Assembly (NCBI GenBank): GCA_003254905.1
Contig: QANU01113051.1
Coordinates: 143,052 to 207,051 of the forward strand
Length of the DNA stretch: 64,000 nt
Source: Nissolia schottii
Lineage: Eukaryota > Streptophyta > Magnoliopsida > Fabales > Fabaceae
Reading direction: 5' to 3'
The stretch's first letter is position 1, and every line of letters begins with the position of its first letter. Position numbers and translations under genes: made by a program. The notes beneath the pieces were generated by a model. That model saw nothing but the letters and a program-made list of their open reading frames with translations. It ran no database searches and was not told the origin of the DNA. Below, piece after piece: positions 1 to 13,423 of the stretch.

Positions 1-215
1 GGGGTTATAAATTAGTTGTAGTGTTTAGAGGATAAAGGGAGTTGGATTTGGAATTTTTCAATGTGGAGTGAATGCAGCTGAGCGGGTAACTTTGTTTCGT
101 GTTGCACACATTTCCAAGAGTGCAAGATCAATGTAGATGACTAACATTTTCATTTCATCTGATTTTTATTAAGAAAAATATGTTTGCATAAGTGTATAAA
201 TCTGAATCAAGCCAG

Positions 216-3200
216 ATACTGCTCAGGTTGCTGCAGCTGTAAGAGCTACAGGGGAGTACCCAGAAAGAGTGGGGGAACCTCCATGTCAGGTATATATATA
301 TTTTTGGCTATGCATGCTATGTAAAATGCTGAACTTTCTTATCTTTCCATTCTGTTGTCTCAGCCTCAGCTGGGTTCTTTACTTTATAGTTGAAATCAAT
401 GTGCTTGGTTATACTGATTATTTATCCCTTCTGATGAGCAGTATTATTTAAAAACTGGAACATGTAAATTTGGCGCATCCTGTAAATTCCACCATCCAAA
501 ACATGGAGGTGGGTCTTTAAGCCAAGCACCACTAAATATTTATGGATACCCATTACGTCCGGTTTGACTCTTCCCCTTTTTCTTCTCTCTCAATTTTACT
601 TACATCAATTTATATGCAATGGCTAAACCATGCCTTTTAATTATTTTTTTTTTTCATAATAGGGTGAGAAAGAATGCTCCTATTATTTGAAAACGGGGCA
701 GTGCAAATTTGGTTTAACTTGTAAATTCCATCATCCTCAACCTGCTGGCACATCATTGCCAGCTTCTGCACCTCAATTTTATCAACAGGTGCAGTCTCCT
801 ACTGTTCCTCTGCCTGATCAATATGGGGGAGCATCTACGAGCTTGAGAGTTGCTAGGCCTCCTATGATGCCTGGTTCGTATGTACAAGGGGCTTATGGTC
901 CTGTACTTCTATCCCCAGGGGTTGTTCCATTTCCTGGATGGAGTCCTTATTCGGTGAGATAAAATATATTTCCTCTGAAATATGGCAGAAAAGATTTTTA
1001 TTTAATTTTATTTATTTATTCATTTTTTGAGTTACTTTATTGTGTTGTTGTTAAATTGGTGCAGGCACCTGTAAGTCCTGTGTTATCTCCTGGTGCTCAA
1101 CCTGCTGTTGGGGCTACTTCTCTATATGGAGTGACCCAGTTGTCTACGTCAACTTCAGCTTTTGCTAGACCATATAATCCTCTGCCCTCTTCTATTGGTC
1201 CTTCGGGCAGTAGCCAGAAGGAACAAGTATTTCCTGAAAGACCTGGTGAACCTGAATGCCAATACTATCTGAGAACAGGGGACTGTAAATTTGGATCAGC
1301 TTGTCGATATCATCACCCTCGAGATAGGGCTGTGACACGGCCACATCTCAGCCCCATTGGTCTTCCTCTACGTCCGGTAAGTATGGTTACTCATTTGATT
1401 TGATTTGATTATTTTGTTCTTTTACTGATTAATCCTGTTACTTTAGCTATCTCGTGTTACGTGGTATTTTAAAGTTATAATTTATGGTGTTTTGTATATT
1501 TTCTATAAATTGGTTGTTTATACCCTAGCTACTTTTCTTACTGGAAACTTTGTAACTGAACCAGCAGTCAGCAGCAAGAAGATATTTTCTTAAAGACATA
1601 TTTTATAAACTTGATTATGCAAATAATTCTACCTTTTTACTTTTTTCCGTCTGTGGCAATTTCACAGTTGTAGGCTCACTGACTTATTTGCTTAATCTAC
1701 TCTTTTGCCTTGGAATGAACTGAAGACTTGCAGCTAAGTGTTTTCTGAGTCGTCTGATTAGCTCTAAGTTCTGTAGATCTTGGCTCAATTTTATTGCATT
1801 GAACATGAAGATTTGTACTTATTATGGTCCACCAATATTTTTTCTTCCCTGAACATTTGTTTATTCCTCTTCAGGATAAATAGCTAAGGAATTGACTTTA
1901 TATGTACTGTACACTGATCATGAAATTAAGGGCTTTATGTGTTCTCCCTTTTCAATGACAGTTCCTGTATTGGAGGTTGACAACTTGCATATGAAGTGGA
2001 GAACTTTATAAAGTAAATAATTTTCTTCCTTTTGTAAAGGTGAAAATTGGGAACTATTCCAATATACTATACCATACCAAAAGTCACACAATTTAAGTAT
2101 CTTGGATCCATTATTCAAAATGATTTGGAAATAGGGGGAGGTGCAAACCATATGATCCAAGCTGGGTAGATGAAATGTAGGAGTGCTTCCTTCAGGTGTG
2201 ATGTGGTAAAAGAGAACTACTCCAGCTTAAGGGAAAAGTTAACAACATAACTATAATGCCAGTGATACTATATGGGAATGAGTGTTGGGAGGTAAAAACA
2301 AAAAAAAATAAACTTAATATTGCATAGATGAAAATATTGTGTTGGATGAGTGGACAAACTAGACAAAATAGAATTAGAAACAAATGCATGAGAGAGAAAG
2401 TTGGGGTAGCACCTAGCCACCTATTGTAGAAAAGATAGCAGAATCCTGCCTTAGGGGGCTTGGGCATATGAGTAGACCTGAAGAAGCACCAATAAGAAGA
2501 ATAGATCAGATGAAGGGTAATCCATTAGTTTGGGGTAGAGAATGACCTAGAAAAACCTTGTGTGAAACTATTAAAAGAGTCTTGGTTGTAAATGATTTGA
2601 ATATAAACATGACCTATGACAAGACACTTTGGTGTCATGTAATCCATGCAGCATTCACCACCTAGTGGAACAAGTCTTAGTTGTTTTTTCTTCGGGTGTG
2701 TATGCAGGCAGTTTGTTTGAGCCAAGTAAAACATTTGCAGAGGAAAAGCTTCATTTATAACTAGTGTTTGTACGCAAAAGCATGATTCTCTGTATTTTTA
2801 GGGGATGGATCATCTCATTTTTTTCACATTACAAGGAGTGTAATCTCACACCATCAATTTGTTTATTGCTTATGTCATACATGGGTCCCACTTTCTTAAT
2901 TGATGGTGTGAGATCACACATGACCTTGTCATGTGAAAAAAAATGAGAGGATCTATTTCTGTATTTTTAGTGACTATTTGATAAAGCGTAGATGTTAATT
3001 AAAAGATGGTAGTTAAAAGATAAGTGTTTTCCTTTTCTCTACATAATCTGATTTTGGTCAGTGTGATAGAAGACCACTTCCTCTAAGTGGCTCTGGTCAG
3101 CACAGATGCTCACTTATTTCCTTGACATTGACCACTGTGTCCATCTTTGATTCGGGTGTGTTGTGCATATATTTGCATACATAAAAGGATGCATGTCTGG

Positions 3201-4066
3201 AAATCAAGAGGTTATTTCTGTTTTGAGATAGGCAGCTGATTGAATGAGTTAATAATATTTCTCCCAAGTATTAATTTTGTGAGAACTAAATAGGTAGGCA
3301 TTCTCTTCATTGTAGGATTTTTCTGTTCATTTATTCTAATTTCTAGTTTTTAATTGTGGACTGTTTGACTTGACAAATGAATCCTTTGAACCATTGTACA
3401 TTTCTGCTTTATCTTAGTAATTACATTGTAATTGTCGGTAATTTCTCACTGTATTAGATAGTAGTTAGTGTTAAGAAGTTAGTTAGTGGGGTTGCTTATT
3501 TCTGCTTCATACTCACTCCTTTCTCATTATAACCATTGAAATAAAGAATATTATGTTTCTTTTCACTGTGATCACTGTTTCATCATACTGTAATGGTATT
3601 GTAGACAACTTAAAAAAAATCTGATTGATCATTGATGACTCTCTTATGCATTGGGTTTCTACTCAACTAAGAGCATGTTTAGTACTACTTGTTACTTTTA
3701 TATTTTAATCTAATTGTAGATGCTATCATAATCTGAGTTACTTGTTTCTGCATTGTGGTGCAGCAATATAATTAATGCACTTTGTTTTGCGAATTTTTCT
3801 TAATCAATTCCTTTTCTAGAAAACAGGGGGTTCAACCTTGTGCATTTTATTTGCAAAATGGGCATTGCAAGTTTGGCTCCACATGCAAATTTGACCATCC
3901 TTTTGGGCCTGTGAGATACAGTCCATCAACGTCTTCCCTGACTGATATGCCAGTTACTCCATACCCAGTCAGGTCTTTGCTGTCTACCCTGGCTCCTTCG
4001 TTAACTTCTTCAGAGCTTCGGCCTGAATCAGTGTCAGAGTCCAAACAGGAATCCTTTTCAACCTGA
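216..4066 (+). CDS. CCCH zinc-finger protein, ZFN/C3H32 type (3' part; 5' end outside window)
   Basis: Predicted exons are 216-289, 442-561, 663-953, 1065-1376 and 3827-4066, all with GT-AG introns and continuous frame. They encode four C-x8-C-x5-C-x3-H fingers, each containing the core [37 protein letters not shown] and [11 protein letters not shown]. Spacer motifs such as [13 protein letters not shown] and [11 protein letters not shown] are hallmarks of the plant ZFN1/C3H32 family, whose members carry five fingers, so finger 1 and the start codon should lie left of the window. Family members are nucleic-acid-binding proteins, with DNA or RNA reported as ligand. The C-terminus is Ser/Thr-rich and ends at a TGA (4064-4066). 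The last intron is long (2.45 kb) and carries a LINE relic and a MITE. The first visible exon boundary (216) is the least certain. Confidence 0.9.
2092..2697 (+). mobile_element. RTE-type LINE relic, 3' end of the reverse-transcriptase ORF
   Basis: Read on the plus strand, this stretch gives shattered frames matching the C-terminal part of plant RTE-clade LINE proteins. It starts with YLGSIIQND and continues through pieces recalling [37 protein letters not shown] and GRGRPRKTL, ending near W.KSLVV. In complete elements the ORF ends in a GTT-rich tail, and here a short GTTGTT-like tail is seen near 2680. Several stops and frame changes show it is dead. The fragment lies inside the last intron of the CCCH gene in the sense direction. 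Start and end are approximate. Confidence 0.75.
2802..2957. mobile_element. 156-bp MITE-like inverted-repeat element with 13-bp flanking duplication
   Basis: The two halves are near-perfect inverted repeats of about 55 bp; arms share GATC(A/C)TCTCATTTTTTT and ATCTCACACCATCAATT. Both sides are flanked by the identical 13-mer TCTGTATTTTTAG (2789-2801 and 2958-2970). It lies in the last intron of the CCCH gene, just after the LINE relic. The duplication is longer than the 8 bp of hAT or the 9-10 bp of Mutator elements, so its superfamily is left open. Confidence 0.7.
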
Positions 4067-6453
4067 ATGCCTTCATCTGGAAAATAGTTCTGGTAGTTCT
4101 GTCAGTTTAATTTTTATCGCAAGGTGGATCTATCTTGCTATCTGATGTGCAACTCCCAGGTCAGTGTTTTGCTGCCAAATAGCTGAAGCACCAGATAAAG
4201 TGGTGAGATGCGTTCTGCTGACTAATTAACTAGAAAAAGTCTCCTCGCTAAATCATTGGATGTCATATATCATAAGCCTCCATTGCTTCTGTTCCGTCTA
4301 TAGTCTCAGTGAATATTTAGGGGCAAATGCTCCAAGTTCCCGTCACTTTTTTATAAATTACCGTCCAATCTAGTTTACCCTGTAGTTGGTCATTCTCACT
4401 GTTCATATTATTATCTGGAATAAGCTTCAATTAAAAACTTTATATGGTCTTTCCTTCCTCCTTCGTTCGAGTACTATTTTCTTGATTTATGGTCTTTGTG
4501 GCTTTAGGCATGCGTGCGTGTTCGTGAAACATCCCAGTTCCCTTTACAATTGTGGAGGGATAGAGTGCTCAAATTTCAGTTTTTCATCTAATATTATGTT
4601 ACACCGAATACCAAATTCAATGCTGCAAAATTGTGATTCCAATTGGCAATTATCTTCCCCACTCCAAAAGGGACAAACGCAGGATGGATGGAGCTGTGTA
4701 TAATAAGTCTCTCTTAAAGTGAGTTTGTTCAAGAATTGAGAAAGTGAAGGCTATTTAATTAGGTTAATAAAAAGTAATTTTAATTTCATTTAGTAATTAT
4801 GAACTTGTTTAAGAGAATTTTTCATGAGGATAAATCGTTGATCGCTCATGCTTATATTACAATGATGAGTCTGCTCTTGTTTAAAAGTTCTTCAAATTCT
4901 TGCTATGGTCAGACGTTTTTTCATTATTGAACCTCTAATTGCCTAAACAAACACAAGGCACGTAGAATTTTGCCTAAAATTTCTCTTAATTTTAGGCTAA
5001 AGAAAGTGATAGTGGTATAAATATATTATAATTTTCAGTTGAACCAATCATGTCTTTTTAAAGGTGCAGAGCTCGTAATTTGATTCTTGACACATACGGA
5101 TCAGGAAAGCTATTAGTTTACATGAACTAAATTTAGCAAGCACGAATAAAGCTGCTTTCTACATTTTGGAAAAGGGGAAAGTTTTGTACCAAAAAGTGTG
5201 TGTGTGTGGGGGGGGGGGGGGGAATATTGATCTAAATGCTAAGACAAGTTGGAAGAAATTAATGCACATCAGCATATGTGATTGCTGTCTCCAGACTCGA
5301 TACAGGAATCCGCATTGCCATTGCCTTGCCTAGCAAACCAAATATATGTCGCATCAAACAAAGAAATACTTAAGTAGAAAAAAAAATAATTTGCTTTTTT
5401 TTTCCCCTTCTTTTTCTTGCTACCTAAAAAGACAGAAAAGTCAGTGTGGCTAAGTGGCTAACTGTATCATAGTTGTGCTTTGGGATCTCATTCTGCAGTC
5501 TTAATACACCTGGTCCTACATAGATTTACAATTAAAGAAAGAATGTGTTTTGTAATAGGAAAAAATTGGAACTGATTTGTAAATAAACTGATTTTTGACA
5601 CATCCGGATCCGATTAAATTTAAATGTAATTAATTTTATGTTCTAAATACTACCTAAAGTTCAATGGGTCAATTAAGGGAGCAACAATATTGCAATAACA
5701 TGAAGGAGTGAAGGAGCAGAAAATATGTTCATGCGAGAGGTGTTCATATTTCTTTGATGGATGGAGGGAGCATTGTTGACTGTAAAGCCCGAAAGTGTTA
5801 GATTCTCATAATTTGACACCTTCTAGAAACCAAATTAATATGATAGGGAATAAAATAAAGGAAGCCAGTCCACAGCCCTAGAAAATCAGAAAATCAAAAT
5901 ATCTTTTGCTAGTAATATTTAAATTATTCAACAATAGAAATTGATGGTCTCATCATGAACCCCAGATCAATGTAGTCCGAGACAATGATTCATCCAACAG
6001 TTGTCACAGTTTGTACTTGTGATGATTACATTACTAGCATTAGTGCCTCTATCATGAGCTGATAATTTATTTAATGCATGCCTGTTTAGTAGCTGTCACT
6101 TGTCCATTGGTAGTCCATTGAATGTGCCCAAATCATACATTATACATTGCCTCAGATTAATGTAGCTGTTTTGAACCAGCAGACCCATCACAATCGGTAA
6201 ATGGCTAAATTTCTTAAGTGCATGGTCAATAGTTTAATTTTTATAGTGTACAGAAAATATTTTGTTAGGAAAGACATACACACTTTGGTAATTTTAAAGT
6301 TTTGAAGGAGATTAATCATTGTTGACAATAGACACCTTTTGAGTGACAAACAAAAAATGTAGCTGTTTTGTGTGTATAAAAAAAGATAGGCTGCTTTGTG
6401 AATTTGTATATTAAGTAATGAGATTTAAAGCAAAATATTTTTCATTGTTTTAA
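4067..6453. other. 3' UTR of the CCCH gene, then intergenic DNA
   Basis: The first few hundred bases are probably 3' UTR. The rest is AT-rich and shows no credible coding region. A (GT)n tract running into about 15 G residues lies at 5196-5222. Short open frames here have no family resemblance. Confidence 0.5.
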
Positions 6454-6801
6454 GGATAAACCCCCAACTTAGTCTATTTTAATTTCGATTTTGGTCAACT
6501 TAGTCTCTCCAAAAAAATTTCGGTCAATTTCGTCCATCTCAATTCAAAAAATTGGCGAGCAGCTGACATGGTGGGTTAACGGAGCGACGTGACACGTTAA
6601 CTGCCACGTCACCCCTTCCACCTAAGCATCATTTCATGTGCGAGGCACATGAACTATCAACTTAGTCCCTCCCAAATTTTTTTGCCAGTTTTGTCCCTCT
6701 CAATCCAAAAATTAGCCCTTTTAGTCCTTATCACCTTCCATGTCGGCATTATACCATGCATGTGCGATACTGACACCTTAACCACTAGGCTACCTATGTT
6801 A

Positions 6802-6840
<39 letters not shown>

Positions 6841-8260
6841 CTTGAATGATATTACTAATAAATGACTCAAAAAATTAAACTTTTGCCACTAGCAGCAGTT
6901 AAACTCAGTATATCAAACTAAGCAAACAATTGTCTTTCAACTAATCTGCTAATTTTGTTGTTTTATAATATTGCAACCATTATATTTGTATGTGAGTTGT
7001 GTATTTTATATTTGCGTTGTGTTAATAATAAATGACTTTAAAAATTAAACTTTTATAAAAATGATAGCGCAAATAAAATTTTTAATATGCTTGAAATAGC
7101 TCCAATAAAGTATAGTTAATGAAAAAGTTTATTTCGTTAAAAAAATCCTATACAAATAGAAAAAATATATAGTGTATAAAAAAATGTATATGATTTTTTT
7201 TAATTAAATAAATTATATATATGATTTAAAATTAATATTTTGATTTATATGATATATATATACATATAATGATTAACAAAAATTATTTTTTCTAAATTTT
7301 CTTAATACATGAATCTAAAAATTATTTTTCTTTAAAAAAATCATTTTTGTTAATCATTATATATATATATATGAAAAATCATATGCATTTTTTTATACAT
7401 TAAGAAATAAATCATATGATATATATATATATATATATGTATATAAAATCATTTTTTATATCCAATTTTTATATATATGATTTTTTATATTTTATAAAAA
7501 ATCCTTTTTTATATATTTAAAAAATCATATACATTTTTCATATAACTTTTTTTATATATATGACTTTTTTTTTCTGTATGTACATGATTTTTTTAAATAA
7601 ATAAACTTTTTCATTAACTATACTCTATTAGATTTATTTTAAGCCTATTAAAATTTTTATTTGTATCTTTTTTTTATTTTATAAAAGTTTTATTTTTTAA
7701 GTCATTTATTAGTAACACAATTTAGTATATAATGATTGCAATATTATAACAAAAAAATTGGCAATTCAGTTGAAAGACATTTGCTTGCTTAACTTGATGT
7801 ACTGAGTTTAACACTTGCTAGTGGCAAAAGTTGGATTTTTTTTGAGTCATTTATTAGTAATACCGTTCGTGTATAAAATATATATACTATGTGCAACATT
7901 ATATAACAATAACATTGGTAGCCTAGTGGTGGTTAAAATGTTAGCCTCGCATGAAAGGGGTGTTGTGGTGATTCACGTGGCACGTCATTCCGTTAACCAG
8001 CACGTCAACTCGTTAGTCAAGCGGGTGGAAGGGTTAACGAAGTTACATTGAATGATGCCTACGCGAAAGGGAGTGACGTAACAGTTAACGTGTTACATTG
8101 TTTCGTTAATTGTCATGTCAGCAACCACTTAGTCAAATGGATAAAAGGACTAATGTGGTCGATTTTTTTGAATTGAAAGAAACAAAATTGGCCAAAAAAA
8201 TATGAAAAAGATTAAATTGACCAAGATTGAAATTGAGAGAGACTAAGTTAAAGATTTATC
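6454..8260. mobile_element. 1.8-kb palindromic Mutator-like (long-TIR) non-autonomous element
   Basis: The left end (GGATAAACCCCCAACTTAGTC) and the right end read in reverse (GATAAATCTTTAACTTAGTC) match. Similarity of the two arms continues inward through the 'fold-back' to the AT-rich centre near 7350. For example, AGTATAGTTAATGAAAAAG at about 7106 has its complement near 7610. A 9-bp duplication TTGTTTTAA flanks it at 6445-6453 and 8261-8269, the length typical of Mutator-like elements. No transposase frame is visible. Both arms carry a tRNA-like motif (AGCCTAGTGGT at about 7919 and its complement at about 6780) and many CACGTCA/GTTAACG words. A TA microsatellite (about 6804-6836) sits in the left arm. 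Confidence 0.8.
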
Positions 8261-8938
8261 TTGTTTTAATTATTCATGTATTTAATCTGATCTAGTGTAC
8301 CGTGTGGTTCTCATTATAACATGCAAATCAATTCATTATTTAATTCCCACTTTAGAGAGCTTTACCCATAATATATAGAGTTATTCATGCTAAACTTTAC
8401 GTGAGTAGCTTTAGCTAGCCATTATTTCAATTCCCAAAAGCACTGCACTGCACTGCAACTCTTTAAAATTCCTGCTATTTGTTTAAAAAATAATAATAAA
8501 AGAAAAACCATGTTAAGAAAAGCAAAGGGCACTTTGTCACCCTACCTTTCACCAAAAAGTGCAAGCATATCTATTTTGCCTTGATTTAAGATAAGAGTAA
8601 TGTAATACAACCCAAAAAAAAAAATATAGTCTGAATCTTTGACCAAAGTTATACAGTAATTAGATTTAGATTAATTATGATTTAATCTGTGAATTTATTA
8701 TTCAAGACTTATAAATATACATAATCTTTTGTAAATTGTGAATCCAGCTTAATCCATACACAAAAATATAAAATCATCCTAACACGCATAAATTGTGGAA
8801 GGAGACACAATTTATCTTCTATTTAACATAGTCACATTACTCACTAGCTAAAGCAGAGTGACAACTCTTTTTAGTAGGGGTTGGTGCTGCAGCATTATCA
8901 CTCACTACTTATCACAAGTCACATTAATTTTGTTGGAT

Positions 8939-11900
8939 ATGGGAGTTGTTACTGTTGGCGAATTCAAGCCTTGTGTTTCAGGGAAAAGGACCTTTCGTCC
9001 AAGTTCAAACATAAAACATGCCACTGAATTGTATAATCGTCTACTTCTTCATGATTTTTTTGTTGTATTTAGTGCCGATTCATTGCAATTTTACATGTGC
9101 CATTTAGATTCATGAGGGTAATTCCTTTTTACTTCTATGATAGATGACCACATTGATGATTCAATGAAAGGAAGTGACAATTCAAGAATTTGATCCAATA
9201 ATGGTTTATGTATATGTTAGGCAATCTTGTTTGGTCCTGGTAAGATTTCATGGGCGATAAAGCTCTTCTTTTCAAGATTTAACACAATTGCATATCTAGG
9301 ACTCAAACTTGAGACCTCTGGTTAAGTTAGAACAATCCTCCTATTAGTTGACCTATGTGCTCGTCGGTCATATTCCAAAATTTCTTATCTTAGTCACACT
9401 ATATCCAAATTTATGGTAGAGAAAGAATTAAAAGATGAGATTGACCTTGATGTAGTCCCTTTACCAACCCAACTGCGGTATGGGGCTGCATATGGTGAGT
9501 GTTTATAGATATTCTCATGTGTCGCCTACAAGGACAACTAATGTTTGTCTACTCAATTATTCTTCTTGTGATTTTATTTTCTTTAGGCCCTTAAATGAGT
9601 GCAATATAAGAGGTCACCGACTATGGAAAGCAAAATCTTTTGGATGCACATAGAATAATATGACAGCAGTTTACATCAACATGGACCATACTAGAGTTGG
9701 CTCAAATGATTTTCCCCTTCTTATCTTTTGTGGGGTGTCAATGATTAGCATTAATGGGTTGCACACTGTGGCATAACATAACAAGACCAACCCTGCAATA
9801 TATAAATTCAAATTCAAATTGGAACTTATCTTATAAAGTATACTGTTTAAGTAGTCTCACCAAAATTGTTGAATTGGGGGGGCATTTTCATCAAAGATTT
9901 AGATCTTGAAAGATTGACTTTATTTTTGTTTAATAACATTTAAGTTCCAAATACATGCTACAAGGTCTCTGATAATTTCATTTTGGTAATAATATGTATG
10001 CCTCCATGTTTTTGCTTTATGTTGGAAATTTCCATGCCTATGTCAAGCAATGATTCACCTAGATTTTGTTTTTTGCAGGCCAATATCTAATGTCCCTAGT
10101 GATCTTACTATCCAAGTAGGAGAGTCAAGCTTTGCACTTCACAAGGTAAAGGAAACAAGCATTATTTTCTTAGGTTGACATTCATAGGTGCTAGTAAATA
10201 GCTTGCAATATTCTGATTAGATTGTTATCTTGTGTTTTTTTTTGTTATCAAACATACTTTTATATTGATTAATTTTCTTCATTAATAGCACCTTCGAAGA
10301 AATCTTGAACTTATTGCTCCATGCTTTTGCTTGTAGCTGATATGGTATGAACATTCTTAATGGCTTCTAAGTTCTGTAGGAATCATGTGAATTGATATTA
10401 TTTGTAAATTATATCTTGCAAATTTTAAGTGTGAGCCTAAGCATTTTGCATCTTTTTTGCCCCCAGGTTGCTCTAGTATCTCGGAGTGGAAGAATCCGGA
10501 AACTGCTCTTAGAAGCGAAAGACTCAAAAGTCTTTCGCATAAGTTTCCCTAATGTACCCGGCGGTCCGGAGGCGTTCGAGCTAGCTGCGAAATTCTGCTA
10601 CGGAATCAACATTGAGTTTACACTTTCAAACATCGCTGCGCTGCGCTGCGCTTCCCATTTCCTCGAAATGACAGAAGAATTTGCCGAAAGGAACTTGGTA
10701 TCGAGAGCCGGATCCTATCTAAAGGAGACAGTGCTCCCAAGCATACCAAACGCAATATCCGTTCTTCAACAGTGTGAGACTCTTGCTCCAATTTCAGAGG
10801 ACATCAACCTTGTTAGCAGGCTAATCAATGCAATTGCAAGCAATGCATGCAAAGAACAACTCAACTCTAGTTTGCAAAAACTAGACAACTATTTTCCTTC
10901 TAGAACCATCTCAAAAATAGGAGTACTAGAAACAGAAACACCCTTTGGTTGGTGGGGTGAATCTTTGAATGTTCTAGGACTAGATTTCTTCCAAAGAGTT
11001 ATATCTATGTTGAAGTCAAAGGGACTTAAACAAGACTTGATCAACAAGATTCTGATAAACTACGCACATGGCTCTTCTCTCCAATTGGAGAAAGGAAGTT
11101 TAATCGATTCGGAACTTCAGAAGAAGCAAAGGGCCATCGTTGAGGCCATAGTTGGGTTACTTCCTTCGCAAGGAAGGAAAAACAATGTTCCAATGGCATT
11201 TCTATCGTGTCTGTTGAAGGCTGCGATAGCTGCATCGGCTTCTAGTCCTTATAGATCCGATCTTGAGAGGCGAATCGGCCAACAACTTGAGCAGGCAATT
11301 CTTGAAGACATCCTGATTCCAGTAAGCTCTACTCAAAGTTCACACGGAACAATGTATGACACTGATTCTGTTTTGAGGATCTTTTCGATTTTTCTTAACT
11401 TTGATGATGATCATGAGGAGGGGGATGAAAAAGATAGGTACTATAGTGGCGAGAGCCAAATGGTGTATGATCTCGATAGCCCTGGATCGCCGAAGCAAAG
11501 CTCAATTTTTAAGGTATCAAAACTGTTGGACAGTTATCTAGGTGAAGTAGCACTAGATTCAAACTTGTTGCCGTCAAGGTTCACAGCGCTTGCAGAATTA
11601 CTTCCAGATAATTCGCGCGTTGTAAGCGATGGACTCTATAGAGCTGTTGATATCTTCCTTAAGGTGAGAATTCCTTCTATATATACTTCACTCTTAATTC
11701 CATTGCAGCCATGTTTGATAAACTGATTAAATTTGAGAAATAACTGTTTTCTTTCTCAAAAGTTGTCTCAGATAACTTAAGATCACGAGGCATTCTTAGA
11801 TGCTTTTAAGAGTATATGAAAACTGTTTGGTTCTGCATCATTGCATGATTGTCTCCCACTTTCCAACACAATATACTCGCAGAAAATCTTTTGATAACAC

Positions 11901-12546
11901 AGATTCCTATTTCTGAATGATATCCCACAATATTGCGTGTCTAGATTTCAGTTAAGGAAGTTCTAGAATCAAGCAAATTGGGCGAATCTTGCGAAACCAT
12001 TTCATAGAACTTCATTGACATGCCCCTTGTTCCTTTGCATAGGTTCATCCAAATATTAAGGACTCAGAGCGATACCGTCTATGCAAGGCCATCGATTGCC
12101 AGAAGCTATCACAAGAAGCATGCAACCATGCTGCACAGAACGAGAGGCTCCCGATGCAGATGGCGGTCCAAGTCCTTTACCTCGAGCAAATAAGGCTTCG
12201 CAACGCAATGAACGGAGGAGGGAGCGGTGCATGGAGCAGGCCTATCTCGCCGAGAGACAACTATGCATCGGTGAGAAGGGAGAACAGAGAATTGAAGCAT
12301 GAGGTTGCAAGAATGAGGGTGAGGCTCAATGATTTGGAGAAAGACCATGTTTCCATGAAGCAGGAGCTTGTGAAGTCACAGTCACACCCTGCAAACAAGC
12401 TATTCAAGTCTTTTGCCAAGAAACTAAGCAATAAGATCAATGCTCTATTTAGGATACAACACACTAGTGTTAAGCCAGTTGGTGGCAAAGCTGGCTCAGA
12501 GAGTAGGTTCCCTTTTATAAAGAGAAGACGTCACTCAGTTTCATGA
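8939..12546 (+). CDS. NPH3/RPT2-like BTB protein, At1g03010 type
   Basis: Exons are 8939-9030, 10079-10145, 10467-11663 and 12043-12546, with GT-AG introns and phases that agree, giving 619 residues. The start MGVVTVGEFKP matches the family's N-terminus. A BTB domain (about residues 31-130; SNVPSDLTIQVGESSFALHK, ALVSRSGRIRKLL) is followed by the NPH3 domain (about 214-506; ETPFGWWGESLNVLGLDFF, then NERLPMQMAVQVLYLEQIRLR). A coiled coil lies at about 526-563 and the basic tail ends KRRRHSVS. These proteins are substrate adaptors for CUL3 E3 ligases and act at the plasma membrane in phototropin signalling. The Ser three residues from the end matches the phosphorylated 14-3-3 site known in NPH3. 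Family members usually read ATEWPIS; here the junction gives ATELPIS. Exon 1 is the least certain, but its splice gives the expected frame and sequence. Confidence 0.92.
9290..9350 (-). repeat. tRNA-like (SINE-type) promoter remnant in intron 1 of the NPH3 gene
   Basis: Read on the minus strand, an A-box-like word (AGGTCAACTAATAGGAGG) is followed about 30 bases later by a B-box-like word (GGTCTCAAGTTTGAGTCC). This is the layout of tRNA-derived SINEs. Element ends and target duplications were not found, so it may be only a decayed fragment. Confidence 0.3.
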
Positions 12547-13423
12547 CTACATTACATTAAATTTGTGTGTAGTATATGCCACATTGTATATAGTATTATG
12601 CATCAGATTATTCATATTCATGATTCATGGGGCCATTGTGCCTATTTTGATATTTTCTAGTGAAAATAATATTTTGACCAGTCAAGTTAGTCCTTTTTAG
12701 ATAAAGCTTGATATTTGATAATATGTAATATAAGCGTGACGGGATTTTAACAACACAATGAGTTTTAAGATATAACAACACCTCATTAAAGAGAGACACA
12801 TAAAAATGAGGAAAAGAAGAGACACATGGTGACAAAATTCTAACAATTATATTCCTAATCTTACTTCGATTTTATATGTAGTAATGATAAATTTACAAAT
12901 ATTATGTATACAACAAGGTTCGTCTTTCGATACCCAAGCTTTTATGAAGGTATTGATACCTCATTCTATTTAAACGGTCCTGATTCAATCGCAAATTTAA
13001 AACAATAAACAATTTGAGTTAATGAGACATTTGGCAAAATCTTAGATGTTATAATATCAATATCATTAAAGTTTAAGGGTACCAGAGCAAACCTCATATA
13101 ACAAAATTGAACTTTTTGCAATATTATAATAATTCAGGAATCAAGTAACACAATGTTAATTAGATTAAAATCATTTGATTTAATTTTCAGTGTACGGGCT
13201 ATACGAATCGACCGAAAAATTGAGCTGTTATATGGGCTTCACTAGTTCGTAGGCCCTTTTATTCAGTTTACAAATTGAGCCGAATATCTAACAAATCAGT
13301 GAGCCCAATCCACGAGCCCATGTCCAGTCCAATGCAAACGACGCCGTATTAACGCAAACACTGTTTTTCTCTTGCGTTTCGAGTCTTCACGTTGGTGGTG
13401 GTGTTGTTGCAGTGTGTGAAAGT
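12547..13423. other. intergenic region and 5' leader of the next gene
   Basis: It includes the NPH3 gene 3' UTR and AT-rich DNA without coding signal. The last 100 bases (AACGACGCCGTATT, TTGCGTTTCGAGTC) are less AT-rich and probably hold the promoter and 5' UTR of the small gene that follows. Confidence 0.45.
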
